From positions 36,677,001-36,741,000 of the forward strand of contig NC_073353.2 of the NCBI RefSeq assembly GCF_027580225.2: 64,000 nt of DNA, written 5' to 3'. Below are positions 31,886 to 43,565 of this stretch, piece after piece; the stretch's first letter is position 1; each line of letters begins with the position of its first letter. A model generated the notes under the pieces. It did not search any database. It saw only the letters and a program-made list of their open reading frames with translations, and had not been told where the DNA came from. This stretch comes from Misgurnus anguillicaudatus. Its lineage: Eukaryota; Chordata; Actinopteri; Cypriniformes; Cobitidae. The position numbers and the translations under genes were made by a program.

Positions 31886-32065
31886 ATAATGTTATTATTT
31901 CCTATATTTTGTATTGGATTTGCATCTGTTAGGTTCTGATTCGTCAGTTTAGTACCTATAATGTGACATTACTTTTCACATTTTTCTTATTTTTCACGAC
32001 GTACAAATCTTATCTTTTAAGATTTACATGTTTTATGGTTAAATATGGACATTGCATGTAAACTG

Positions 32066-32760
32066 TGGTGGCCGGTGATGTCTTTTTCGAGGGCGCACAT
32101 TGCAAAGCTTGTCACAACATGGACTTAGCCTGTCGTGTCTTTGGCTCGTCATGTCAAAATACTAGACTAGTTAACGCCCAATGCTGTGCGTACTTGCTTT
32201 GGTTTATGAATTGTTACAATTTTTAACATGCAACAGCGTGTGAATTTCAACTTAAAGCTCACGCTCTTTCTGTGTTTTTGAAGCTTTGATTGTGTTTACA
32301 GTGCTCAATATAACATGTGTTTATGTTTCATGTGTAAAAAACGCAGTATTTTTCACACAATTTACTTAAATGTATACCATTGTTTTCACTGTCCTAAAAA
32401 TGGGCTGATGTCTTCCTTTTTCTACGAAGTCCCTCCTCCAGGAATACGTATTGAGTTCTGATTGTGTAGCTTGTTTAGTGTGTTGTGATTCGATAGCGGC
32501 CTAGCTTGCCGTTAGCTTAGCTGGCGACTGACGTATTACTGTGGGCGGAGTTTAGTCAAAAAACATTTCTACTGACGTCATTAAAGCAGGAAGTAGAGGG
32601 CTGTAGTCCAAACCGGCCGTTCGATGTAGGCTTTGAAAGGCGAGTTCTGTTAAAGAAAATATATCGCCTGGCAGTGAACTTTGAGCTTTATCCTTTTACA
32701 GGTATTATTTATGCTATTATAGCAACATTACGCACTAACTAAAGTTTTAAAAAAATGGGA
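32066..32760. repeat. Repeat mosaic including a remnant of the CAGTGGCGG hAT family
   Basis: GTGGCCGGTGATGTC with GAGGGCGCAC (about 32069-32100) matches the start of the hAT element at 10933. About 32410-32760 (GGGCGGAGTTTAGTC, GGTATTATTTATGCTATTAT) resembles a dispersed fish repeat, without clear ends. Confidence 0.45.
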
Positions 32761-32986
32761 GTGTGACTTTTAAGATGTAGAGCTGGGCAAAAAAATGGCC
32801 TGCGATTCTCATGCATATCTCATCAGTAAAGCCGGTTCGGTGATTAGTAGTAAATCACCATCACCTGCTTTCAGATGGAGCGGCATTTACTACACAGAGC
32901 CATATTTCACCGAGAAGCTAGGCAAAATCGCATACATTATCGGAGGCATTTTTTTTACGATAATGAATGCATTTTTTCTCTAATAA

Positions 32987-33291
32987 CCCTACTGAAAAAT
33001 CCAGCTAAAACCAGCATAAGCTGGTATCTGGTTTTAGCTGGTTTAAGGTGGTTTACGCTGGTCCTCCCAGCCTGACAAAGCTGGTCATGCTGGTGGGCCA
33101 GCTGGTATTCCAGCATGACCAGCTAAGTCCAGCAAGACCAGCTTAAAATGTGACCAAAACACAACTAGACCAGCTTGCTACACCAGCAAAACCAGCTTCC
33201 TACACCAGCAAAACCAGCTAAAAACAAGCTGGGGACCAGCTGAGGCCAGCTCACCAGCTTGTGCTGGTCTTGGCTGGATTTTTCAGTAGGG
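32987..33291. mobile_element. CCAGCT/AGCTGG fold-back MITE
   Basis: Inverted ends CCCTACTGAAAAATCCAGC and GCTGGATTTTTCAGTAGGG. The inside is almost entirely ACCAGC / GCTGGT units, so it can fold on itself in many registers. No target duplication is certain. Confidence 0.85.
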
Positions 33292-34313
33292 AAGATGCGT
33301 CTCCAGTTTCTGCTGGTTAGAGTTTGGGAGTAAGCGCTTCTCTGTTTGAACGATCATTATAAATGAGGTGTCGGAGGGGAGCGCCCTGTCTTTAATATTT
33401 CTGCTTGTGTTTAGCTGAATGGAAAGAGAAATAGTTCAGTCTCCAGAGCTCTTCGTATGATTTCTTTAACCTACATTTTTTCTATTATGGCTATATTTGA
33501 CAGGATGTGGCAAATTCCTTGAGTCTGTTTCTGTCATTGTCTTTAAACCTCAGATAACTCTTGCAGCCTGTTCAGGCATGATGAAGCTTTAGCCTCGTCT
33601 GAGAAACAGCTGATCTGTTTGCTTTGTCTCTACCTCCCCAAATGTTGGATGTCTCTTCTCATTCCTTCAGTGCAAATGAAGATGCTGAAGAACAAGTCGG
33701 GGCAAATTTCCTTAACTTCAGAGGGCTCTGTCATTTAAACGCAGAGCTCCGAGACGTGCTTTGGTGTTTCGCATTAGTTTGAGCTCACGCAATCATGTCC
33801 ACTGCCCAGAAGAATAGAGCACATTGCCAGACCATTATTTAGAGGAGCTGAAAAGTACACCGACTGTCTGAATGTTTCTGCTTTTCCCAGACAGTTGAGG
33901 ACAAACATTAAGAAGGTCAAATTACCACAATTTTTATATATTTATACGGTTGCTGTTGACCTGAATGATCTCTATGCAACATTTGAACAAACAATCAGAT
34001 AACCATCACCCGGGTTCAATAAGAACGTTTGTCCTCGTTTTGGAAACTATTTAATTTGGCAAGCCTATTAGTCAAACTTATGTAAACCAAAAACTAAAGC
34101 GTTTCGTTAATGACCAAGTAAGGTCATCATTGCAACCCCAGTGCACTCTCTTAATGGTTAAACTGAATAACTGTTAATTTAAAGTGGAGTATACGTAAAG
34201 TAAGCGTGAAGCGAATCTTTTTACAGTTTACAAAAACAGAAGAACACTAATGCAAATTGTGACCAAAATTGTGCATTTTGTAGGAAAACAAATCCCCCCC
34301 CCCTCAGAACGGC
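33292..34313. other. Intergenic, apparently single-copy sequence
   Basis: Base composition is more balanced than the surroundings and I see no repeat ends. No open frame or splice pattern supports an exon. It is a candidate for conserved non-coding sequence only because it lacks repeats. Confidence 0.35.
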
Positions 34314-34831
34314 TTAAAGGGGTCATATTATGAGATATTTTTAAGATGTAAAATAAATCTTGGCTGTCCCCAGAATGTGTATGGGAAGTTTTAGCTCAAA
34401 ATACCATATAGATAATTTATTATAGTATGTTAAAATCGCAAATTTGTTTTTGGGCGTGTCATTTAAAATGCAAACAAGCGGATGAAAGGCAAACACTGAT
34501 CACAATGATGGTGATTTGTTGTAATTATAACTCAATTATGCTGTCAAGTCCTTCTTTTCTCTCTCTTTCTCTCTGCACTAAATGGCAGTGCTGTGGTTGG
34601 ATAGTGCAGATAAAGGGGGCGGTATTATTGTAATTCGCCTTGCTACCTACCTCACAAAACAAGCGAAATCTGAACGACCTAATTTTTCACATGCTTGCAG
34701 AAAATGGCTTACACAAATTAAGTTACTGGGTTGATCTTTATCACATTTTCTAGGTTGATAGAAGCACTGGGGACCCAATTATAGCACTTAAACATGGAAA
34801 AAGTCTCATTTTCACGCTATGACCTCTTTAA
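34314..34831. mobile_element. TTAA-flanked MITE (AGGGGTCATATTATG end)
   Basis: TTAA at 34314-34317 and 34828-34831. Left end AGGGGTCATATTATGAGA, right end TTCACGCTATGACCTCT. Common fish repeat type; non-coding. Confidence 0.78.
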
Positions 34832-35030
34832 GAACAGTTGCTGCCTGTGTTTTACACTTTTGCACTTGCTTCGTAAAACATTCCAGGACTTGTCAAATAC
34901 ATCTGCGTAAGCATCCGATTAGTCATGTGGATTAATGTTCGCTATGTCAAAATGTATTGGGCAAATGTGTTTCCATTTCCCCTTATTCTCATTAACTCTT
35001 TCACACACAATTAAAACCATCTCAAGTAAA

Positions 35031-35817
35031 GGGGCTGTTTACACTTGGTATTAAGATGTGTTTTCGTCGATCGGATCACAAGTGGACGACGCTAAAGACA
35101 GGTGTAAAACATTTTGAGCTCGTCTACTTTCGACCACTTTCAACCACATTCAGAGGTACAACGTTTTACGCGAACACACAATGTACAGCGCTATCTTTAG
35201 GCTTTCATTGATAAAACTAAAACGGCTGATCTCCGCGTATTTCATTCGTTTCATCTTATTCAATTGCATCAATTGCGCTGAAAAATCTGAGAATGCTACA
35301 CGTACAAAACACTGTGCAGCGTGTTTACTCACAACAGAAGCAGCAGACTCTGACACAATATTAGTTCGCATCCATTTAAACCGTTATTACTCCCGCTCAC
35401 GTTTAAAGCAACACCAAAGAGTTTTTTTTACCCTAAAATAACGTTTCCAAAAAAGTTTCAGTCATTCATCCACTGGAAACAGGGTGAATGGCACTTTCAC
35501 ATTCGCTTTGCAGCCCTCTATCAGCCAAAACTAAAGAAGTTTCCAACCATCGGGTCGCGGTCCTGTAGTTCGAGTGAAAACTACAAAAACTTGCTTTACG
35601 GCAGACCTACAATTCAATCAGAGCCAGCTATGCTGCAATATTTACGACAATGGTACAATTACGCTTCTAACCTGTAGGGGGAGCAAAGAGCCAAAACTCT
35701 TTAATGTTGCTTTAAATGACAGCAGAGAAACTCGCCCACCATCTTAAACAGAATGTGTTTTTCTCGTCCACTTGTGATCAATGAAAACACATCTTAATAC
35801 CAAATGTAAACAGCCCC
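35031..35817. mobile_element. Full element of the GGGGCTGTTTACA family
   Basis: Inverted ends GGGGCTGTTTACACTTGG and CAAATGTAAACAGCCCC, each followed by ATTAAGATGTGTTTT or its complement and a GATCACAAGTGGAC block. About 787 bp. No transposase frame. Confidence 0.8.
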
Positions 35818-35867
35818 AAAGTTTTGCAAATGAAGGAATATTTTTGGGCTGTTGCCTTAAGTCTTTG

Positions 35868-38053
35868 AGGCTATTTACACCTGGTATTAAGATGCATTTT
35901 GGTCAGTCGGATCACAAGTGGATGCCACTAAATACAGGTATAAACAAGATTTAAAATGTTTTGAGTCTTTCCACTTTCAACCACATTCAGAAGTTGTCGA
36001 AAGCGCATTCGACCGGATTGCTTTTGTGATGTATTGGTAAAATGTGTTCAAGCAGCCTGAAAAGACCGCCTACCCTCCACCTATTGCTCTAATGATGTAC
36101 AGAGCACAATGTTTTAACATCAATCCTGATTTCTAACGCGAGCCCACAGTGTTCAGCGCGGTCTTGTAGCTTTTATAAATAAAACTAATACTTCTTTTTC
36201 TGTTTTAAAAAGAAACTTTGAAAGTTGTGCAAGCTTATTTCATCAATTGCGTTAAAATTTCAGAGAAAGCTCTTACATATGAACAAAATGTTGTGGAGCA
36301 TGCTTACTAAAAACACAAGCTTACATAATATTCATATTTTGCATGAATTTAAACCCATAATTTGTCCCGCTTGCGTTTAAACGAAAGCAGAGGGACTTCC
36401 TTTCAAGTCAATTCAGTTTTATTTATATAGCGCTTTTCACAATTGTTTAATTGTTTCAAAGCAGCTTTACATTAACAGATGCAGGAAAAAACACTGAAAA
36501 ATCCTAAAACATAAACAGCAGAATACAGCAGTTAAGATTAACCATACTAGCCAGCGTAGTTAAAATTTAATGTATGTAAGATGGTGCTAAGTTAAGTGAA
36601 TGTCAGCAGATTCTTTAACCCTTCAGCCAAATTTATAGTCGTGTGTAAGGTCTACGCCGTAGCTACCCCGTAGGTTATTCGTAGCCTCTGCGTAGCTCTG
36701 CGTAGCCTGATGTGCACCTCACAAAATTTTTAACAGTGCGTCAGTTCTATGCGGACCGCAAGCGATGTGATTGGTCCACCAAAACCCCTACCGTCAGGTA
36801 AAAAACTGCGTCATAGGTATTTCCATTTGCGACGGTGAAAACAAAGATGGGACAAGTTGAGGAGTGATTTAAATCAAACTGCAACAAAAGTCGCTGTTTA
36901 TTTATTTCCATCACTGCTGGTCTTCTCAAATCATACACAACAAGTTGCTGTTTCTTCTTTGTTTGTGGGTTAACTTGCCAAGCTTATTCTTCTTTTTTGA
37001 CGGTCGCGCTGCTACTGTGGTTACACGCGTGGATAGTATACTGCCTACCAGCTGTCTGCGAGTGTGTTTGCACGTCAACGCGGACGATGACGCAAAAGTA
37101 TAAATAAAAACCGAAAAGCCGTAGGACCTATGCACAACTATAACGACCCCTTTATGTGTTGTTGGGGCCATTTTTGGGTTTTTTTTGTCTTAATTTGGCC
37201 ACAACTTTCTCTGTGTTTTAGCATATGGAATGATTTTGGTGATAAATCTTATATTTACACATATTTTAAGAAAATGCTTTGAAATTCTTCAAAAACTCAA
37301 CAATATACCGTGGGCAAATTTACTACCCTTTCGTGTTGAAATTAAGTTCTGTTTTTTGCACAGGCCTACTAAAGGGTTAATGGTGCCACATGATGACCAA
37401 CAGTAAAAATGACAAATTTTACCTCTTTGCAAAAGGAAAAACCACCAACAATCAAGAATGCATGATTATATGGTGTCATGGCATTGCAATCAAAAAATGT
37501 TGTTATAATGGAAGTCAATGGGGCAAAAATGGCCACAAACAATAAATGAGGGAGAAAAAAAAATCTGATGCTGCACAAAAACTAAAAATACATCATGTAC
37601 TACGGCAGTTGGTCAGTAGGAAGTCCTTATCAATCTAAAATGAGTCGGAGTCGTTTAAAACGTGCATTTAAAAAAGCAAAACTCGTTAAACAAAATCATT
37701 TAAAATATTCTTTATTATCATGAAAATACCTAAAACAATTTGAAGAACAGTGATATAAATATTCCTGTAGACATTTCCTGAAATAGCATTCGTAATGGTA
37801 CTTCTTCTGTGGCACAAAGGGAGTTTCTGCACGGGAGCGCCCCCTGGCGTTTGGATGTGCCTGGATTTCACCGTAATTCATTCAAATTCATTCATTGAGA
37901 AAACACGCATTTGCACGGTTAATCGTTACACCCCTAGTAATCAGGACAGAAGCGGTCGAAAGTGGACAAAAGAGACTGATTAAAATACCAGGTGTAAACG
38001 TGACTGTCCACTTTCAATCCGATCGACCAAAATATAGCAGGTATAAACAGCCT
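35868..38053. mobile_element. Large composite element of the GGGGCTGTTTACA family
   Basis: Left end AGGCTATTTACACCTGG and right end CAGGTATAAACAGCCT are inverted copies, with CTTTG on both flanks. The inside holds other repeats: a dispersed fish repeat at about 36400-36480 (TTTATATAGCGCTTTTCACA) and a region of CGTAGC units at about 36650-36720. Non-coding. Confidence 0.65.
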
Positions 38054-38127
38054 CTTTGAAAGCGAGTGACTAAGGCATGAAAACTGTCCACAGTTAGCAT
38101 GTTTTTCTCAATTATGTGTGTAAAATA

Positions 38128-38410
38128 ATCTCTACGGGTGGAACAGTGGGTAGGAATATTGCCTCTCATCAAGAAGGTCCCCGTTTCGGGCCCTGGCTAG
38201 GCCAGGTGGCCTTTCTGTGTGGTGTTTGCATGTTCTCCCTGTATCAGTGTGGGTTTACTCTGGTTTCCTCCCACAGGCCAAAAACATGCAGGTTAGGTGA
38301 ATTGGAGATGCCTGATCCCCTTCCCCCATGTGTGTACAACACGGTTTAACTTGTGTGGATCAACTTGTGTATGAATTAAGCAGTTCTCGGCATGAATATA
38401 GCCATAGATG
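38128..38410 (+). mobile_element. DANA-type SINE
   Basis: The 5' part (GGTGGAACAGTGGGTAGGAA) resembles the tRNA-derived head of DANA. The conserved core GTTTGCATGTTCTCCCTGTA, TTTCCTCCCACAGGCC and AACATGCAGGTTAGGTGAA follows. DANA is a SINE of Danio and related cyprinids. The 3' part is diverged and truncated. Confidence 0.8.
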
Positions 38411-39988
38411 CTGAATTGGTGTTAAAAACAAATAAACAAAATAATTTTACGTATTGCATTTAAATGGATAGAAAATACTTATTATGTCTAAACATATTTA
38501 GACGTCACAGATCCTGCAGTGTTTGCATGGCCTTGACACTAAATAAATAAGTCAGACTGATGGCTTTCATAAAATGAATAGAATGTGGAAAGGTGGTTAA
38601 AAATTAATCTACTCAAATACAACTAATATGTTGACAAGATGATAGAAACTTCAATTGCTTAAGGAAAACTAAAGCAGGATTATCACTGGCTGGCTAAACA
38701 AAAAAAACTTGCTTCATAGGTTTCAGGATCTGGCGATGAATAAATAGTGTTGAATGCAGGGTCTCATATTCACTTTACCATGAATCTGAAGTTACTGGGA
38801 GGGACAATAGAGCTCTCATAAGCTTTTATGTGTAGTGCTAAAACTCCCTGAAGAACTTCATTTGAAAACTGGTAAATAAAGACATAGATCTGTAATATCC
38901 GCATCCATTACCTTGAACTAAATCGTGAAACGTTACCAAGAAACATCACAATACTCTTGCAATTCTCTTCTTTTTTACTGTGTTCCAGGTCACTGAAACT
39001 GAGACTAGACTGGTTGAAAAGTTTTTCTAAAGGTGAAGTTATTAACCTGTGTGATTTATTACACTCCCACATTAGTCCAAACCTGGTCAGATATTTTTTC
39101 TGCATAAAGCCCAGGATACATTGCACGATTATTGGCTGTCCGAGACGGAAAATTGCCGTAGTGAAAAAATCATCACGATTTCTGTGATCGTGGCTCTTCA
39201 TTGGTGGTATGTCGTACAATATGAGAGGTTCAAAGGCGGCAGTTTTGCCGGTCTTGCGTCCAAAGATAGCCTACAAAAGTTTTCTGACAGTGTCAGAATT
39301 TCGGCATGATCACCGCACAGTGTGTTTGCTGCTACGACCTGCGCACTGGTATTTGTTTACCACGAGTGCATGCTGGTGACGTTGCGCTAACGTGTGAGGT
39401 AGCCGCCGAAGCTTCCGTGTCATCATCGTACAGTATACATGACTGTCGTACCCACGTTTAAATGATACGTGTCGCACAGTGTGATAAGCTAATGATCTTA
39501 TAGGAGGACAAAAATCTTATTCCAGGCTTAACAAAAAAGGAGACTTGTGTGCACATCTCACGTCTTACAAAGCCATAAAAATGTGGATGTTTTTATTTGA
39601 AAATATTGAAAATCCTGTCTTGGGATCATTGCTGTCAAACCCGACATGATATGTAAAATGTGAATTTGTTATGAGAGTTTTTAAATGTTTCGATCAAATA
39701 GTGACTTTAGTCTTGGTGTTCATACTTGTAGTTTGGTTCGTTTGGTTCTTTTGGTCCGAACCAAAATAGAAAACAATTTATTAAGTCCTGGTTCGCTTAC
39801 CGTTCACACTGGCATTTTATCAGCGAAGTTTAAGATAACCAACCTTAATGCGTAAGGATAAGGTCACTACCCGATTGGTCGGCTTTGATGACAAATTTTA
39901 TGCGACAGAAGTCTGATCATCCACAGCAACAATGCTGCATGCTGGAGTAGCCTAAACTTATTTTATGCATCTTTATATGGAGGTATTA
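38411..39988. other. Intergenic with possible DNA-element ends
   Basis: Near 39718-39850 a stretch with GTTTGGTTCGTTTGGTTC and GTTCGCTTACCGTTCACACT resembles a fish DNA transposon end, but no matching end is found. The remainder is AT-rich with nothing recognised. Confidence 0.4.
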
Positions 39989-40719
39989 TTAAAGGAATAG
40001 TGTACTCATTTTCAATATTAAAATATGTTATTACCTTAACTAAGAATTGTTGATACATCCCTCTATCATCTGTGTGCGTGCAAGTAAGTGCTGGAGCGTG
40101 CTGCGACACTTCGATAGCATTTAGCTTAGCCCCATTCATTCAATGGTACCATTTAGAGATAAAGTTAGAAGTGACCAAACACATCATCGTTTTTCCTATT
40201 TAAGACGAGTAGTTATACAAGCAAGTTTGGTGGTACAAAATAAAACGTAGCGCTTTTCTAAGCGAATTTAAAAGAGGAACTATATTGTATGGCGTAATAG
40301 CACTTTTGGGAGTACTTCGACTCGGCACAGTAACACCCTCCCTCTTCCATTATGAGAGGGAGAAGGGGAGCGGACTTTTCAGGCGAGTCGAAGTACTCCC
40401 AAAAGTGCTATTACGCCATACAATATAGGTCCTCTTTTAAATCTGCTTAGAAAAGTGCTACGTTTTATTTTGTACCACCAAACTTGCTCGTATAACTACT
40501 CGTCTTAAATAGGAAAAACGTTGATGTGTTTGGTCACTTCTAACTTTATCTCTAAATGGTAGCATTGAATGAATGGGGCTAAGCTAAATGCTATCGAAGC
40601 GTCGCAGCGCGCTCCAGCGCTTACGTGCACGCACACAGATGATAGAGGGATGTATCAACAATTCTTAGTTAAGGTAATAACATATTTTAATATTGAAAAT
40701 GAGTAGACTATTCCTTTAA
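39989..40719. mobile_element. TTAA-flanked palindromic MITE, Kolobok-like fold-back
   Basis: TTAA at 39989-39992 and 40716-40719. The two arms of about 330 bases are nearly perfect inverted copies meeting near 40345. Landmarks TTTAGCTTAGCCCCATTCAT and GGTGGTACAAAATAAAACGT occur once per arm. The arms are homologous to those of the element in lct intron 11, but the THAP-bearing middle is absent. Confidence 0.85.
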
Positions 40720-41597
40720 CAGCTCAGAGATCATGAAGATATTTTACCACCAAATATTTTATAAACTTGAGCATTTTGTGCATTTTTCCAGCATATGCTC
40801 AATGGACCAAATGTTAATGAGGCTTACCTCTCTGTTGCTCCAAGTCTGCCCTCTGCTCATTTTGTTTATGCATACATGTACTGTTATGGTGCTTTGATGT
40901 TTTTTGGGAAACAATGTGTGTACAGGTTTAAAGGACATGGCACTTATGGTATTTTACAATGCTTTTACAGGGCATTACTTTTACACATTTTCTGCAGGTG
41001 TGAATTTTTTTTACCAGTGGCACTGATGCCAACTCTTTATTTGCTGTTTGAAATGTTCTGTTGCTCAATGAAATAAATAAAAACAAACTCTCTACAATGG
41101 TCTTATTTTGGATTAACTTTTATTTTGTACGTTAGTGTACTGTTTTCAAAAATAATTTGTTCGTCGTCGGCAAAAAAGGATATAAATAGATAAAGAGATC
41201 AAGCGCGGCCAACTTTTCACTTTAGATGAAAAAGGATATGTCCCGGAGTTCAGGAATGGGAGTAGAATAATAAAACTGGCTCTCCAAAAAGCCTCTTATG
41301 AGTAGTGCAGCGTGGGTGATATTATTCTAAGCAGGTTTTATTTACATCCAGGTTTACATTATCAGAAGGAAACTGAGCAGAACCAGAGAAGAGTAGCTGA
41401 GCGTGGGACAGGATGGAAAGTAACTAGCCAAGCATAACCGATCCAATTAATTTCATTTCATTTAAACAAACACTAATTCACTGTAAGCCCTTGGGTGCCT
41501 ATAAGCCTGACTCATTAATACACCTCACCCAAAACCAGTTATGACAAAATCATAATCGTTCAATAAAGTCATAAGTTTGGGATGGAAAATTACCACT
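40720..41597. other. Intergenic, nothing recognised
   Basis: A 93-codon frame at 40795-41076 lacks any domain I know and shows no splice or promoter context, so it is not called as a gene. Confidence 0.4.
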
Positions 41598-42058
41598 TTA
41601 AAGGGCACCTACAATCCACTTTTATAAGGTGCATGGACATAAATGCGTGTTGGCAGTGTAATGTTTAAAAAACCACCCACCCAAGCCCCATTAGACATGC
41701 TGTTTTTATTATCTTGTTTATATGATGTCACACTGATAAAGCCCCGCCCACGGCCACTGACTGACAGGCCTGCATTATCATAGTTTCTGTGCTCATCGAG
41801 TTCTACTCTTTCCGCCATATCTCAATAGCGAGATAGTATTGTCTCAGACTGTATTCACAGGAATTAGATCTTTTTTTATCTGAAAGTGCTCACTGTGTCT
41901 TTTGGGAAGGGTGTGAGGAGCAGTAGCTCCTTTAAAGGTACGGACACGAAAACGGCGTATTTCCGCTCCCACCCAAATAGGGGCATTTTGGACATGCTGT
42001 AATAAAAACACTGAAACACATTTTAGGCACACCTGATACTTATAAAATTTGATTTTTG
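41598..42058. mobile_element. TTAA-flanked MITE (AGGGCACCTA end), copy 2, right end lost
   Basis: Starts TTAA plus AGGGCACCTACAATCCAC and shares GTGTTGGCAGTGTAATG and GGGGCATTTTGGACATGCTG with the copy at 25367. The right end decays near 42058. Confidence 0.65.
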
Positions 42059-42354
42059 TAGCAATATGGATTGGATATCAAGGATGTTTTTTTTCAGCCT
42101 CTTTTTGTTAACCAACCTGTTTTTGCCACCTTTAGGGTGTGTATCTGTTTATTTGGAGGGAAAAGGCTATCGGCAAACACAAGTTTACCTCATTCATAAG
42201 AACAGAATACAGAATACTCTAGAAATCAAGTAGTACCAGTTCAGCAATTATTATCGTTCCTGATTGGCTGTTAATGAAAATTTGAATTTCATGATCATGT
42301 CTGTTAGGTTTGAATCCATCTTCATGCTACCCTTAAATTTTTCAGAAACATATT

Positions 42355-42440
42355 CTTTTTTATGCATTTGGCAGATGCTTACAGTGCATTACAAGGTAGG
42401 CATTTTATCAGAACGTGTGTTCCCCTGGTTCAAACCCACA
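42355..42440. repeat. Teleost SINE-like fragment
   Basis: TTTTATGCATTTGGCAGATG and TTACAGTGCATTACAAGGT, then GTTCCCCTGGTTCAAACCC, are pieces of a very common fish repeat. It abuts the truncated Tc1 element, so it may mark the site of truncation. A similar fragment is at about 59740-59800. Confidence 0.5.
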
Positions 42441-43294
42441 ACCCGTTCCACCACATCCTAAAGATGCTCTATTGGGTTGAGATATCGTGACTGTGGGGGC
42501 CATTTTAGTACAGTGAACTCATTGTCATGAAACCATTTTGAAATGATTCGAGCTTTGTGACATGATGCATTATCCTGCTGGAAGTAGCCATTAGACGATG
42601 GGTACATGGTGGTCATAAAGAAATAGACATGGTCAGAAACAATGCTCAGGTAGGCCGTGGCATTTAAACGATGCCCAATTGGCACTAAGGTGCCTAAAGT
42701 GTGCAAAGAAAACATCCCCCACACCATAACACCACCACCACCAGCCTGCACAGTGGTAACAAGGCATGATGGATCCATGTTCTCATTCTGTTTACACCAA
42801 ATTCTGACTCTACCATCTGAATGTCTCCACAGAAATCGAGACTCATCAGACCAGACAACTTTTTTCCAGTCTTCAACTGTCCAATTTTGGGGAGCTTGTG
42901 CAAATTGTAGCCTCTTTTTCCAATTTGTAGTGGAGATGAATGGTACGCGGTGGGGTCTTCTGCTGTTGTAGCTCATCCGCCTCAAGGTTGTTCGTGTTGT
43001 GGCTTCACAAATGCTTTGCTGCATACCTCGGTTGTAACAAGTGGTTATTTCAGTCAAAGTTGCTCTTCTATCAGCTTGAATCAGTCGGCCCATTCTCCTC
43101 TGACCTCTAGCATCAACAAGGCATTTTCCCCAGACTAAAAGTTTTTCCCTTTTCACACCATTCTTTGTAAACCCTAGAAATTTTTATGCATGAAAATCCC
43201 AGTAACTGAGCAGATTGTGAAATACTCAGACCGGCCCGTCTGGCACCAACAACCATGCCACGCTAAAAATTGCTTAAATGACCTTTCTTTCCCA
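42441..43294 (-). pseudogene. Dead Tc1-like transposase
   Basis: The first ATG (about 43294) starts MGKKGHLSNF and meets a TAG at codon 11. The paired DNA-binding region (SISQSAQLLG) continues in that frame, then shifts frame near 43150 into the main block, 42458-43150. That block keeps the DDE core: VVWSDESRF, YFQQDNASCH and LNPIEHL. The Trp codon after EHL is a TAG, and the C-terminus is lost with the 3' truncation. At least three lesions show that it cannot make an active enzyme. Confidence 0.85.
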
Positions 43295-43446
43295 TTCTGA
43301 CATTACGTTTGGAGTTCAGGAGAATGTATTAACCAGGACCACACCCCTAAATAGATTGAAGCAACTGCCATGAGATTGGTTGATTAGATAATTGCATTAA
43401 TGAGACATTAAACAGGTGTTCCTAATAATCCTTTAGGTGAGCAGTG
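42441..43446 (-). mobile_element. Tc1/mariner transposon, 3' truncated
   Basis: The 5' end CACTGCTCACCTAAAGGATT lies next to a TA (43447-43448), the standard Tc1 target. The transposase reads leftwards. No matching inverted end is found to the left; sequence homology stops near 42441, where SINE-like sequence begins. Confidence 0.85.
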
Positions 43447-43494
43447 TATATCTTAGCATAAACTTGAAAAATGTTGCATTTACTTCACAGTCTA

Positions 43495-43565
43495 GTAGGT
43501 GGCGGTAATGCACCTTTTAGACGAGTTGCCAACAGCCATTAAACCTGAAAGAAGAAGAAGAAGTC
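43495..43565 (+). repeat. Short repeat ending in (GAA)n
   Basis: TAGTAGGTGGCGGTAATGCA, then GAGTTGCCAACAGCCATTAA and AGAAGAAGAAGAAG. It looks like the 3' end of a retrotransposed repeat with a simple-sequence tail. Family not assigned. Confidence 0.5.

Noticed and set aside
32987..33291. CRISPR-like array of CCAGC repeats
   Set aside because: The units are irregular, palindromic and lie between long inverted ends in a vertebrate genome. It is a fold-back MITE.
42458..43156. An intact Tc1 transposase gene
   Set aside because: The frame has an early stop, a frameshift and a stop at the Trp codon after EHL, and the element lacks its 3' end.
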